This document shows, piece by piece, positions 34,347-42,826 of a stretch of DNA of 64,000 nucleotides; positions within the stretch are counted from its first letter, which is position 1, and each line of letters opens with the position of its first letter. A program made the translations under genes and the position numbers. The DNA lies in the NCBI RefSeq assembly GCF_004791585.1, contig NZ_SRUU01000030.1, forward strand, positions 1-64,000, read 5' to 3'. The notes beneath the pieces are model-generated. The model ran no database searches, had not been told where the DNA came from, and worked only from the letters and a program-made list of their open reading frames with translations. The stretch is from Mesorhizobium sp. M1C.F.Ca.ET.210.01.1.1 (GTDB lineage Bacteria; Pseudomonadota; Alphaproteobacteria; Rhizobiales; Rhizobiaceae).

Positions 34347-35537
34347 CTACTCGGCGGGGACCTGCGCGGGGCGTTGCGCAAGCCTGGACAGCATGGCCTC
34401 GGCCTCGGCGCCGCGCTCGGAACGCTCGATGAAGCCGCCGCCATAGACGCGTGCCTCGTTGCCGTCATCGGAATAGAGCACGCAGGCCTGTCCGGGAGCG
34501 ATGCCGGATTCGCCGTCGACCAGCTCGACCGACGTCACGCCGTCGCGGTGATGCAGCACGGCCGGGCGCGGCGGCCTGGTCGAACGGACTTTTGCGAACA
34601 GCTCGATCCCGCCTTCCGGGACCTCGGAGAGCGGTCCGTCACCGAGCCAGTTCATGGCGCGCAGGTAGATCTTGTGCGTCTCCAGCGCCTCGCGCGGACC
34701 GACAATGACGCGGGCGCGGTCGGCATCGAGATGAACGACGTAGAGCGGCTCGCCTGAAGCGATGCCGATGCCGCGGCGCTGGCCGATCGTGTAGCGCAGG
34801 ATGCCTTCATGGCGGCCAAGCACGCGGCCGTCGATATGGACGATATCGCCCGGATTGGCGGCTGCCGGCTTCAATTTGGCGATGATGTCGGAATATCTGC
34901 CCTGCGGCACGAAGCAGATATCCTGGCTGTCCTGCTTGGCGGCGACCGTCAGCCCCATCTCTTCGGCGATCGCTCGCACCTGCGGCTTGGAGAGACCGCC
35001 GAGCGGGAAGCGCAGATAGTCGATCTGCGCCTGCGTGGTGGCGAACAGGAAATAGCTCTGGTCGCGGCCGGCATCGACCGGCCGGTAGAGCGCGCGATGC
35101 GCGCCATTGGCGCGCGAGCGGATGTAGTGGCCGGTGGCCAAAGCGTCGGCGCCGAGATCCTGGGCCGTGGCCAAAAGATCGGCGAACTTGACCGTCTGGT
35201 TGCAGGACACGCACGGAATCGGCGTCTCGCCGGCGACATAGCTCTCGGCAAAGGGATCGATGACCGCCTTGCGGAAGCGCTCTTCGTAGTCGAGCACGTA
35301 ATGCGGGATGCCGAGCGTCTCGGAGACGCGGCGGGCATCGTCGATATCCTGGCCGGCGCAGCACGAACCCGCCCGGTGCGTTGCCGCGCCGTGGTCGTAA
35401 AGCTGCAGGGTGACGCCGACGACATCATAGCCTTCGCGTTTCAGGATGCCGGCAACGACCGACGAATCAACGCCGCCCGACATGGCGACGACGACGCGGG
35501 TGTTTTCTGGGCGTCCGGGAAGGTCGAGGCTGTTCAT
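34347..35537 (-). CDS. mnmA: tRNA-specific 2-thiouridylase MnmA
   Basis: A 396-residue enzyme that makes the 2-thio group of U34 in tRNA(Lys, Glu, Gln). The PP-loop SGGVDS is at residues 20-25. The first catalytic cysteine lies in ETPIPCVSCNQTVKF and the second in QDSQDICFVPQG. The C-terminal beta-barrel carries GQRRGIGIASGEPLYVV. I use ATG 35537, giving MNSLDLPGRPENTRVVVAMSGG, the usual short N-terminal lead; an upstream in-frame ATG adds 11 atypical residues. Cytoplasmic housekeeping gene. Confidence 0.95.
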   Translation of the reverse strand: MNSLDLPGRPENTRVVVAMSGGVDSSVVAGILKREGYDVVGVTLQLYDHGAATHRAGSCCAGQDIDDARRVSETLGIPHYVLDYEERFRKAVIDPFAESYVAGETPIPCVSCNQTVKFADLLATAQDLGADALATGHYIRSRANGAHRALYRPVDAGRDQSYFLFATTQAQIDYLRFPLGGLSKPQVRAIAEEMGLTVAAKQDSQDICFVPQGRYSDIIAKLKPAAANPGDIVHIDGRVLGRHEGILRYTIGQRRGIGIASGEPLYVVHLDADRARVIVGPREALETHKIYLRAMNWLGDGPLSEVPEGGIELFAKVRSTRPPRPAVLHHRDGVTSVELVDGESGIAPGQACVLYSDDGNEARVYGGGFIERSERGAEAEAMLSRLAQRPAQVPAE

Positions 35538-35795
35538 GGTTCTTTCAATCTGCGTGGCGCTGGCTGCCAATGGCCGGAATATAGGTCAAGCGGTCCGGGT
35601 GCGCCAGCTTGCCTGCCAAAGCGATTTTTCCCGGCAAAATCAGGGCCGGGGCCGCGATTATCTCAAATGCCGAACAAAAGGCTAACGTGACGTTCACGAT
35701 CCTTACCTAGTCATTAGGGTTCGCTTAGGCAATTTTTAAAGCTGTGGCGGTACTGTGGCGGGGATTGGGTCTTTGAGTTTTTAGTAGAGAGTACG

Positions 35796-36071
35796 ATGAC
35801 CGATCTGGTTAGACCTAGAGTCAAGTATGTTATCGGGCCTGACGGCAGCCCTCTTACGATAGCCGATCTGCCGCCGACGAATACACGGCGCTGGGTTATC
35901 CGGCGCAAGGCGGAAGTGGTCGCTGCGGTGCGCGGCGGACTGCTCAGCCTCGAGGAAGCCTGCCAGCGCTACAAGCTGACCACCGAGGAATTTCTCTCCT
36001 GGCAGGCATCGATCGACGAATATGGCCTTGCCGGGCTGCGCACGACGCGGATCCAGCAATACCGGCACTAG
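35796..36071 (+). CDS. sciP: SciP (DUF1153), CtrA inhibitory protein
   Basis: A 91-residue full-length DUF1153/SciP protein: VKYVIGPDGSPLTIADLPP, then the HTH RRKAEVVAAVRGGLLSLEEACQRYKL and TTEEFLSWQ. In Caulobacter SciP binds CtrA and stops it activating transcription after division. GAGAG lies upstream of the ATG. It sits 2.4 kb from ctrA, and a strong terminator follows it. Function by family; not tested in this species. Confidence 0.92.
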   Translation: MTDLVRPRVKYVIGPDGSPLTIADLPPTNTRRWVIRRKAEVVAAVRGGLLSLEEACQRYKLTTEEFLSWQASIDEYGLAGLRTTRIQQYRH

Positions 36072-36093
36072 GCTCTGCCCACCGGAAACGAAC

Positions 36094-36120
36094 AAGGGCG
36101 CGGAAACTCCGCGCCCTTTC
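36094..36120. terminator. Rho-independent terminator after sciP (probably bidirectional)
   Basis: A perfect 10-bp stem (arms 36094-36103 and 36109-36118, AAGGGCGCGG against CCGCGCCCTT) with a 5-base loop, followed by TTTC. It lies between the convergent sciP and the oxidoreductase gene and could serve both. Confidence 0.85.
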
Positions 36121-36142
36121 GCTTTCTGAAGCGGCCTTCCAG

Positions 36143-37069
36143 TCAGACCGTCAACACGACCTTGCCGATCGGCCGGGTCGCGAGGAAGGCTTGGGCGGCG
36201 CCCGCCTCATCGAGCGGGAAGGTTTTCGCGACGTGGGGCGACAGCTTCTTTCCCTCGACCAGCTGGGCGAGTTCGACCAGGCCCTCGCGGTCGGGGACGA
36301 CCGAGATGCGCTCGATCCGAATGCCACGCGCGCTGGCCTTCGCCCTGGTGGCGTCATGAACGTTGAGCAGTGAGACCAGGACGCCGCCGTCGCGCAGCAC
36401 CTTCAGCGATTTGTCGGCATGGTCGCCGCCAAACGCATCCAGGACCAGATCGACATTGCTGACCTTCCCGGTGAAATCGTCCCTGGTGTAGTCGATCACC
36501 TCGTCGGCGCCGAGCGAGCGCACGAAATCGAGCTTGTCAGGGCTGGCGGTCGAGACGACATGGGCGCCGACTGCCTTGGCGATCTGCACCGCCAGATGGC
36601 CGACACCGCCAGCGCCGGCATGGATCAGCGCACGCTGACCGGACTGGATGCGGCCGTGCCGGACGAGGCCTTGCCAGGCGGTGAGGCCAGCCAGCGGCAG
36701 CGCCGCGGCGTGGATATGATCGATGCCGGTGGGCTTGATGGCGATCTCGTCAGCCGGCGCCACGGCGAGCTCGGCAAAGGCGCCGGCCTGTCTGGGAAAG
36801 CGCGGCATGCCGAACACCTCGTCGCCGACCTTGAAAGCGGTCACGCCGGCGCCCAGCGCTTCGACGGTTCCCGAAACATCCCAGCCGAGAATGAAAGGCG
36901 GCTCGCCAAGCAGCGGATAAAAGCCGCCGCGCACGGCGCCGTCGACAGGGTTGATGCCCGCTGCCTTGACACGAACCAACACCTCCCCGGCCTTGGGTGT
37001 CGGCTCGGGCTGTTTGGAAACGAAAAGGACGTCGGGTCCGCCGACGGTGTTCTGGATAACGGCACGCAT
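36143..37069 (-). CDS. NADP-dependent quinone-oxidoreductase-type MDR protein
   Basis: A 308-residue medium-chain reductase without catalytic zinc ligands. The catalytic domain is at 1 to about 120 (KAAGINPVDGAVRGG, LGWDVSGTVEALG). The nucleotide-binding motif GAGGVG is at 152-157, and VIDYTRDDF follows. Members reduce quinones, enones or aldehydes with NADPH. It is divergent from an HxlR regulator across a 90-base gap, the usual arrangement in which HxlR senses electrophiles or quinones and controls the reductase. Confidence 0.88.
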   Translation of the reverse strand: MRAVIQNTVGGPDVLFVSKQPEPTPKAGEVLVRVKAAGINPVDGAVRGGFYPLLGEPPFILGWDVSGTVEALGAGVTAFKVGDEVFGMPRFPRQAGAFAELAVAPADEIAIKPTGIDHIHAAALPLAGLTAWQGLVRHGRIQSGQRALIHAGAGGVGHLAVQIAKAVGAHVVSTASPDKLDFVRSLGADEVIDYTRDDFTGKVSNVDLVLDAFGGDHADKSLKVLRDGGVLVSLLNVHDATRAKASARGIRIERISVVPDREGLVELAQLVEGKKLSPHVAKTFPLDEAGAAQAFLATRPIGKVVLTV

Positions 37070-37106
37070 GGAAGCCTCCTGCTGAACGAATATGCCGCTA
37101 TCATTT

Positions 37107-37120
37107 GGATAGTAATATCC
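37107..37120. promoter_or_regulatory. Inverted repeat, candidate HxlR operator
   Basis: GGATA-GTAA-TATCC, a perfect 5-bp palindromic repeat in the short divergent region between the reductase and the hxlR-type gene, embedded in AT-rich sequence. Position and symmetry fit an autoregulatory operator. Confidence 0.45.
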
Positions 37121-37159
37121 TATTGTCTAGTATGTACCTTTTCTATATATAGGCACCTC

Positions 37160-37564
37160 ATGGATAGTAAAGACAAATCCCCATTCGGCTACGACGCGTT
37201 CCGGCGTACCTGCCCGTCGCATACCGTGCTCGAGATGCTGGCCAGCAAATGGGTCTACCTGACCGTTTGCGCGCTGCGGCGCGGCCGGCAGCGTAATGGC
37301 GAGCTGGCGCGCAAGCTGGAAGGCATCACGCCGAAAATGCTGACCCAGACGCTGCGTGTGTTGGAACGCGACGGCCTTGTCCGGCGCGAAGTGTTTCCGG
37401 TCATCCCGCCGCGAGTTGAATATGAGCTGACCGAGCTTGGCCAGAACCTGGCGGGTCTGCTCAACCAGATCCGGTCCTGGGCGGAAGAGCATGCGCCCGA
37501 CATCAAGGATGCCCGTGCCAGGGCATCGGCGAACCATCAGGACGATGTGGCAATGCTACCTTGA
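37160..37564 (+). CDS. HxlR-family transcriptional regulator
   Basis: A 134-residue winged-helix HxlR protein: CPSHTVLEMLASKWVYLTV, with the conserved first Cys of redox-sensing members, then GELARKLEGITPKMLTQTLR, LERDGLVRREVFPVIPPRVEY and LTELGQNL. I start at ATG 37160 because everything upstream in frame is antisense to the reductase gene. It probably represses the divergent reductase. Confidence 0.9.
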   Translation: MDSKDKSPFGYDAFRRTCPSHTVLEMLASKWVYLTVCALRRGRQRNGELARKLEGITPKMLTQTLRVLERDGLVRREVFPVIPPRVEYELTELGQNLAGLLNQIRSWAEEHAPDIKDARARASANHQDDVAMLP

Positions 37565-37649
37565 AGCGGGATCGCGAGCAGGAGCTGTTCCGGCGCGGAT
37601 TCAAGGGCGAAGCCGGCAGGCGCCGGCGGTAGCGGCAAAGCGCGCCGGC

Positions 37650-38027
37650 TCACCCGATCATGGCGCTGCGGCCGCCCACTTCCGCATCGCGGATCTTGCT
37701 GTCGCGCGATTCCAGCATCTCCGCCTTGGAAAGCTCCGCTTCAGCTTCGCCGAGTAATGATTCGGCCATGGTTCGCTGCTGGGCGAGGTCGCCCTGAGAG
37801 TTCCTGAGGTTGTCGCGGCGCAGGCGTGCCGCCTTGGCGAAGGTCGGATAGGCAAAATGGTTGATGTCGGTGATGCCGGCTTTCTTCTCTTCGGCGACGA
37901 TCTGCGCCTCCAACTCGACGGCCATGCGTTCGAATTCGGCGATCATCATGTCCAACTGCAACAGCTGGCGCCGTTTCTCATTCACCTGAAACTGCTTCAG
38001 CCGAACGAGGTTTTCACGTGACTTCAT
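37650..38027 (-). CDS. fliJ: FliJ-family flagellar export chaperone-like protein
   Basis: A 125-residue, almost entirely coiled-coil protein, MKSRENLVRLKQFQVNEKRR then MMIAEFERMAVELEAQI and LRNSQGDLAQQRTMAES. It matches the FliJ-type protein that lies divergent from ctrA across Hyphomicrobiales. FliJ helps the flagellar export ATPase. I use ATG 38027 (MKSREN) rather than an upstream ATG that adds 20 atypical residues. No other flagellar gene is in the window. Confidence 0.8.
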   Translation of the reverse strand: MKSRENLVRLKQFQVNEKRRQLLQLDMMIAEFERMAVELEAQIVAEEKKAGITDINHFAYPTFAKAARLRRDNLRNSQGDLAQQRTMAESLLGEAEAELSKAEMLESRDSKIRDAEVGGRSAMIG

Positions 38028-38473
38028 GACTCGGTACTCCCGAAAACGCACACCTGCATATCGTCCCATCAGCCTGGAGAGACCCAAGCGTCGCCCGTTT
38101 CCCCCGGCTTTCCCCCCACTATGGGAAACAAAGCCCTAAAGATTTTTGCCGGCGGTAACCATTCGTTTACGGGCATTGTTAATCATACGGGCGAGGACTT
38201 AAGGCCGGGTAAAAATTCCGGCTGCGACGGAAAGCCGGCCTGCGAGTCTCTGGAGTCACTTAGGCTGACTAATTAATGTGGCACATGAGCGATTTGGGTC
38301 TGTGATTCGTTATTAGATTCAAGTGGGTGTAGAAAGGGGTTAAAAAATCTGATATCGTGGCGAACACGAAATTAGGATTTGTTAACCAGTCGGTGGCACC
38401 TTCTGTTCAGGCAATCACTGCTCCGGTCCCGGACGGGTCGTGACACGGTCCGGCAGCAGAAAAGGGGAATGAA
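38028..38473. promoter_or_regulatory. ctrA upstream regulatory region
   Basis: 446 non-coding bases between the fliJ-like gene and ctrA, AT-richer than the flanks. It holds four GANTC sites (see the separate entry) and several TTAA half-sites, the best spaced pair being ATTA-N7-TTAA at 38371-38385. A long, complex upstream region is usual for ctrA. Confidence 0.7.
38244..38320 (+). promoter_or_regulatory. Cluster of four GANTC (CcrM methylation) sites
   Basis: GAGTC at 38244-38248 and 38253-38257; GATTC at 38304-38308 and 38316-38320. In alphaproteobacteria CcrM methylates GANTC, and the methylation state of such sites controls the ctrA P1 promoter. Two close pairs about 50 bases apart suggest two regulatory elements. 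Confidence 0.65.
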
Positions 38474-39169
38474 ATGCGTGTTCTGCTGATTGAAGACGAC
38501 AGTGCAACCGCACAAAGCATCGAGCTGATGCTGAAATCGGAAAGCTTCAACGTCTATACGACCGATCTTGGCGAAGAAGGGGTCGATCTCGGCAAGCTCT
38601 ACGACTACGACATCATCCTTCTCGATCTCAATCTTCCCGACATGTCGGGCTACGAGGTGCTGCGCACGCTTCGCCTCTCCAAGGTCAAGACGCCGATCCT
38701 GATCCTCTCCGGCATGGCCGGCATCGAGGACAAGGTGCGCGGCCTCGGTTTCGGCGCCGACGACTATATGACCAAGCCTTTTCACAAGGACGAGCTGGTG
38801 GCGCGCATCCATGCGATCGTGCGCCGCTCCAAGGGCCACGCCCAATCGGTCATCACCACCGGCGACCTGGTGGTCAATCTCGACGCCAAGACGGTCGAGG
38901 TCGGTGGCCAGCGCGTGCACCTGACCGGCAAGGAATACCAGATGCTGGAGCTGCTCTCGCTGCGCAAGGGCACGACGCTCACCAAGGAAATGTTCCTCAA
39001 CCACCTCTATGGCGGCATGGACGAGCCGGAACTGAAGATCATCGACGTCTTCATCTGCAAGCTGCGCAAGAAGCTCGACGCGGCCTCCGGCGGCCAGAAT
39101 TACATCGAGACCGTATGGGGCCGCGGCTACGTGCTGCGCGAGCCGGAAGACATCCGCGTCAGCGCCTGA
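38474..39169 (+). CDS. ctrA: Cell-cycle response regulator CtrA
   Basis: A 231-residue OmpR-type regulator, the master regulator of the alphaproteobacterial cell cycle. The receiver has the acidic pair EDD (7-9) and phospho-acceptor Asp51 (DIILLDLNLPDMSGYE), with KPFHKDEL for the conserved Lys. The winged helix contains LTGKEYQMLELLSLRKG and VFICKLRKKLD. The sequence is typical of CtrA throughout. GGGG is about 7 bases before the ATG. A terminator follows. Phosphate comes through the CckA-ChpT relay; chpT lies 0.7 kb downstream on the other strand. Confidence 0.97.
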   Translation: MRVLLIEDDSATAQSIELMLKSESFNVYTTDLGEEGVDLGKLYDYDIILLDLNLPDMSGYEVLRTLRLSKVKTPILILSGMAGIEDKVRGLGFGADDYMTKPFHKDELVARIHAIVRRSKGHAQSVITTGDLVVNLDAKTVEVGGQRVHLTGKEYQMLELLSLRKGTTLTKEMFLNHLYGGMDEPELKIIDVFICKLRKKLDAASGGQNYIETVWGRGYVLREPEDIRVSA

Positions 39170-39194
39170 TCTGCGGGCGAGCAGTTAACAGAAA

Positions 39195-39216
39195 CCCGGC
39201 GCCGGCCGGGTTTTTG
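39195..39216 (+). terminator. Rho-independent terminator of ctrA
   Basis: Stem ACCCGG/CCGGGT (39195-39200 and 39207-39212) with a 6-base loop, followed by five T (39212-39216). It lies 25 bases after the ctrA stop. Confidence 0.8.
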
Positions 39217-39236
39217 TGTTTCTGAGCGTCGAAAAC

Positions 39237-39605
39237 TCAGGCTGCGATCTTCAGGAAGCGGAAGCTCTCGAGCAATTGCGCCCGGTTGAAGGGCTTCAGC
39301 AGATAGCCCTGGGCGCCGGCCCGTTTCGCCCGCATGATCGAGGCGACGTCGACTTCGACGAGCGAAACCAGGATCTGCGGCTTGACGGGGCTTTCGATGG
39401 CGCGGATGCGGCGAATGAAGTCGACCGCCTGCATGTCCGGCAAGCCGCCGTCGACAACGATGACATCGGGCATATCGCCGGAGCAGATCTCCATCGCATC
39501 AAGCCCGGTGGCTGCTTCGAAGACCACGATGTCCGAGCCGCCAAGGATACGCTTTGCGACCTTCCTGATGACGCTCGAATCGTCCACGAATAGGCAGCGC
39601 TTCAT
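39237..39605 (-). CDS. Single-domain CheY-like response regulator
   Basis: A 122-residue stand-alone receiver: the DD pair at 8-9, phospho-acceptor Asp52 (VIVVDGGLPDM), Ser82 in the Thr/Ser position and Lys105 (YLLKPFNRAQ). AGAGG precedes the ATG. It is not DivK or CpdR by its N-terminus (MKRCLFVDDSSVIRKVAKRI). Its place between ctrA and chpT hints at a role in the same phosphorelay or in motility, but no partner is proven. Confidence 0.88.
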   Translation of the reverse strand: MKRCLFVDDSSVIRKVAKRILGGSDIVVFEAATGLDAMEICSGDMPDVIVVDGGLPDMQAVDFIRRIRAIESPVKPQILVSLVEVDVASIMRAKRAGAQGYLLKPFNRAQLLESFRFLKIAA

Positions 39606-39839
39606 TTCCGGGCCCTCTTTGCCATCTGCCGGACCGGCAACCTCCGGTAACCGGGAGACACCCTAGAGCAATCTGGTAAAGAAGCCGAAAAGCCGTTAGG
39701 TAAAGTTTTTCCAAACAGGCGCATCGTGGGGCTTTTCGGCGCCAAGCCAATACGCTGGAAAAAGCAGAGATTGCTTCGTTCGCACTGCAAGCGGCAATAA
39801 CAGCGCAACTAAATACTTGGTTTATTCTTGGCCGTTGCC

Positions 39840-40469
39840 TCAGGCCGCCGACAACACGATCTCTTCGGCGGTCGCGTGGATCGAGATCGTCATGTTGGCC
39901 TCACGCGCCAGAAGCAGCGTGTAGTAGGGCTGGACCGAATGCGCGTCGATGGGTTCTTCCGGCTTGTGACCGGAATGCAGCTCGAGGAATTTCGGCGGCA
40001 CGCGCAGCATCGGGCCACTGGCCGATAGCGAAAAACGCGGCTCGGTCTCGAGGTTCTCCAGCGTGACCATCAACTTGCCGCCGCGCGGTATGGCCGCGTT
40101 GGCGACAAGAATGAGATTGAGCAGCAGCTTGACCTTGTTCTTGGGCAGTAGCGCGCGGGCACCGTTCCAGACCAGTTCCGGCTTCTCGTTCTTCAAAAAG
40201 GCAATTGCCACGGCCTCGGCATCGCCGGTGTCGATCATCATGCCGGCAGAGCCCGCGGCGCCGAAGGCGATGCGGGCAAACTGCAGGCGCGCCGAGGCGT
40301 TCCTGGCGCTCTGGCGAATCAGTTTCATGGCGTCTTCGTCGGCGCCGCCTTCGTCGAGCAGTTCGAGGCCGTTGTTTATTGCGCCGACCGGCGAAATGAT
40401 GTCGTGGCATACGCGGCTGCACAGGAGCGCCGCCAGATCGGGGGCGGAGAGGGTGAAGAGCTCGGCCAT
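39840..40469 (-). CDS. chpT: Histidine phosphotransferase ChpT
   Basis: A 209-residue ChpT protein. The dimerisation/phosphotransfer helix has His22 in LLCSRVCHDIISPVGAINNG. The C-terminal part is a degenerate HATPase-like domain (KVKLLLNLILVANAAIPRGG) that binds the receiver rather than ATP. ChpT moves phosphate from CckA to CtrA and CpdR. Full length for the family. Confidence 0.93.
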   Translation of the reverse strand: MAELFTLSAPDLAALLCSRVCHDIISPVGAINNGLELLDEGGADEDAMKLIRQSARNASARLQFARIAFGAAGSAGMMIDTGDAEAVAIAFLKNEKPELVWNGARALLPKNKVKLLLNLILVANAAIPRGGKLMVTLENLETEPRFSLSASGPMLRVPPKFLELHSGHKPEEPIDAHSVQPYYTLLLAREANMTISIHATAEEIVLSAA

Positions 40470-40813
40470 CGGAGAATCCCTGCTAGTTCACATATTCATG
40501 GCCGAGCGACCGATTTCGCGCCCGCCACGCGAATCACACTCTTTCCAAGGCTTTCTGAATACACAGCGCCCGCCCGTGCATCAACAAATCCGCGGCCGAG
40601 GATGGCGAAAATGCTGCTGTCACGCCGGGAAAACGATGCGGAAAGAGGCTGTGCCGGGCCTCCAGCCTTTGAACCGCCATCTTCCTGCGTCAGCTTAATG
40701 GTTGAAAAAGGATTACGGCATAGTTTGCCAGTGATAGTCATCTCGAAGCGGCCGCCAAGAGCCGCGGGGATGCGAGGCGTCGGCGAAAGTGCTCCCTGAC
40801 GGAGATTGGAAGC
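40470..40813. other. Intergenic stretch between chpT and eipA
   Basis: About 344 bases. An 81-codon minus-strand frame (40496-40741) has no domain and no strong start signals, so I do not call it. The stretch should contain both divergent promoters; no clear CtrA box is seen. Confidence 0.35.
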
Positions 40814-41395
40814 ATGTTTTCCCGATTCTATGACCGGACTTTCGTCCGCGTCCTCGCCATGACGATCGCCCTCATGGGCGCCCTCATTGTCTCAACCTCC
40901 GCGTCGCGGGCCCAGGAATACACCGCGCAGGAGATCATCGATTCCGGCCACAAGTTCTTCGGCGCGACGTCAGGCGGCCTTGCCACCGTGGTCGAGAAGA
41001 TCTTTGCGTCCTACGGCCTGCCGAACGGCTATCTGCTCGGCGAGGAGGGATCCGGCGCGCTGATCGGCGGCCTGACCTACGGCGAGGGCACGCTCTACAC
41101 CAAGAATGCCGGGGACCATAAGGTGTTCTGGCAAGGCCCGTCGCTCGGCTGGGATTTCGGCGGCGAAGGGTCGCGCGTGATGATGCTGGTCTACAATCTG
41201 GACGACATCAGCAGCCTCTACAACCGCTTCGGCGGCGTCGCCGGCTCCGCCTATGTGGTGGCGGGCGTCGGCTTCAACGTGCTGCAGAGCAACAGAGTGC
41301 TCATCGTTCCGATCCGCACCGGCGTTGGCGCCCGGCTTGGCGTCAATCTCGGCTATCTGAAACTTACGGAACGGGCGACCTGGAATCCGTTCTGA
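40814..41395 (+). CDS. eipA: EipA-family periplasmic envelope-integrity protein (DUF1134)
   Basis: A 193-residue exported protein. The signal peptide ends near residue 33 (IVSTSASRA-QE). The mature part is the DUF1134 beta-barrel: QEIIDSGHKFFGATSGGLA, GGLTYGEGTLYTK, WQGPSLGWDFGGEGSR and VLIVPIRTGVGARLGVNLG. EipA of Brucella and Caulobacter supports envelope integrity, and in Brucella it is under CtrA control, which fits the neighbourhood. Single gene. Confidence 0.88.
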   Translation: MFSRFYDRTFVRVLAMTIALMGALIVSTSASRAQEYTAQEIIDSGHKFFGATSGGLATVVEKIFASYGLPNGYLLGEEGSGALIGGLTYGEGTLYTKNAGDHKVFWQGPSLGWDFGGEGSRVMMLVYNLDDISSLYNRFGGVAGSAYVVAGVGFNVLQSNRVLIVPIRTGVGARLGVNLGYLKLTERATWNPF

Positions 41396-41434
41396 GCAGA
41401 CAGGATTGCCACAACCGCTCGGATAAGACCGATC

Positions 41435-41462
41435 GCGCCGCGGCATGCTCTTGCCGCGGCGC
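41435..41462. terminator. Long perfect hairpin after eipA
   Basis: An 11-bp perfect stem (41435-41445 with 41452-41462, GCGCCGCGGCA/TGCCGCGGCGC) and a 6-base loop. There is no run of T after it, so it may be a rho-assisted or RNA-stability element rather than a classical terminator. Confidence 0.5.
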
Positions 41463-41534
41463 TGGATTTCCGCCATGCCAAGGTGGCACAGTCGGCATTG
41501 GCGGGTTAGCGCCTCGCACACGGAATAGTCCACC

Positions 41535-42680
41535 TTGGTCCAGTCGATCCTGTTCTTCGCACTCGGCTTCCTCTGCGCCGTCTTTCTGGTGTCACTGATC
41601 GCGCCAGCCGTGTGGCGGCGAGCCGCAGTCCTAACACGCAGGCGCCTCGAGGCCTCGATGCCGCTGACGCCCGCCGAGATCGTGGCTGAAAAGGACCGGG
41701 TTCGCGCCGAGTTCGCCATGACCACGCGCCGGCTGGAGATGAACATCAAAAGCCTCAAGGAAAAGGCGGCCGAGCAGTTGGTCGAGATCGGCCGCGGCCG
41801 TGAGGCGCTGAAGGGACTGGCGGTCGAGAAGAAGGACAAGGACCAGGCGCTTTCCGACCTGCAGGCCAAGAACGCGGAGCTCAGGCAGCGCGAGGAAGAA
41901 CTGCGCAGGCTGTCGGAAAAGCTGGCGCAGACGGAGCGCTCCCTGGAGAAGCGCGCGCTGGACCTGCAGAAGCTGGAGCAGATGTATGACGATGCCAGCT
42001 TCTCGTCCTCGAACCGCCAGATCGAGCTCGTGGCGCGTGAATCGGAACTGGACAAGCTCGCCAACGACATTGCGGTATTGCGCAGCCAGCGCAAGGAAGC
42101 GGACCGGCGCAGCCAGGAACTCGCGGCCGAAGGCAAAGCTGCCAGAGACATGCTCAAAGCTGAGAAGAAGCGGGCCGCCGAGCTGGACAAGAAGGTCGAA
42201 CGGCTGCTTGCGACGCTTGCCGACCGCGAGGAGAGGCTCGACAGGCGCGAGAAGGAGCTTGCCCGGATGCGCGAACGCCCAAAGCAAGGCCCTACGGCAA
42301 ACGGTGGAATGCACCAGGCCGCCGAAGTCGAAGGCATCGACAAGGCCATCGCCAAGCTTGAAGGCGATCGCGAGCGGCTTGAGGCGAGGCTGACGGCGCT
42401 CGCGCGTGAGAACAAGCGGCTCAAAACCGATCTCGCCGCCCTCGAAACGGCAACGCCCGAGCAAGCCGGCGACGCGGGACTCGCCGGTGCTGCGCTTCGC
42501 GAGCAGATGAACGAACTGGCGGCCGAGGTGGTCAATCTGACGATGAGGCTGGACGGGCCGGATTCGCCAATTGCCAAGGCCTTGGAGACCCCTGGCGACG
42601 GGTTGCAGGGTGCTGGCGAGCGCGGCATCAGCCTCGCGGACCGTGTCAGGGCCCTGCAGAAGGTCAGTCCAACCAACTGA
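41535..42680 (+). CDS. Membrane-anchored coiled-coil protein, 381 aa
   Basis: A 381-residue protein: an N-terminal membrane helix (ILFFALGFLCAVFLVSLIAPAVW) and a nearly continuous coiled coil of about 300 residues (EKKDKDQALSDLQAKNAELR; ARELELDKLANDI-like heptads). It ends in a short helical domain (EQMNELAAEVVNLTMRLDGPDSPI). The same layout is conserved in Hyphomicrobiales next to eipA or ctrA. The only suitable start is TTG 41535, which begins VQSILFF as in relatives. Function unknown; an envelope or division scaffold is a guess. Confidence 0.75.
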   Translation: MVQSILFFALGFLCAVFLVSLIAPAVWRRAAVLTRRRLEASMPLTPAEIVAEKDRVRAEFAMTTRRLEMNIKSLKEKAAEQLVEIGRGREALKGLAVEKKDKDQALSDLQAKNAELRQREEELRRLSEKLAQTERSLEKRALDLQKLEQMYDDASFSSSNRQIELVARESELDKLANDIAVLRSQRKEADRRSQELAAEGKAARDMLKAEKKRAAELDKKVERLLATLADREERLDRREKELARMRERPKQGPTANGGMHQAAEVEGIDKAIAKLEGDRERLEARLTALARENKRLKTDLAALETATPEQAGDAGLAGAALREQMNELAAEVVNLTMRLDGPDSPIAKALETPGDGLQGAGERGISLADRVRALQKVSPTN

Positions 42681-42826
42681 TCCAGACGCTGGCAGTCAGT
42701 CAGGCAGCGCCCTCCCGGAGCGGTTGATCATTTCACGGAAACGCTGATCCGCTCATCTCTTTGTTTGAAGCAAGTCCGGACGGAAAACCGCTGCGCACTT
42801 TTTCCGGAATTGCCCTTGTCGGGCGG

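Noticed and set aside
38371..38385. ATTA-N7-TTAA as a CtrA box
   Set aside because: First half-site deviates from TTAA and several other TTAA half-sites occur nearby; too weak to list alone.
40496..40741. Possible 81-aa gene between chpT and eipA
   Set aside because: No domain, weak start signals, lies where divergent promoters are expected.
40970..42676. 568-codon minus-strand open frame
   Set aside because: Very Ser/Arg-rich antisense of eipA and the coiled-coil gene; no ribosome binding site.
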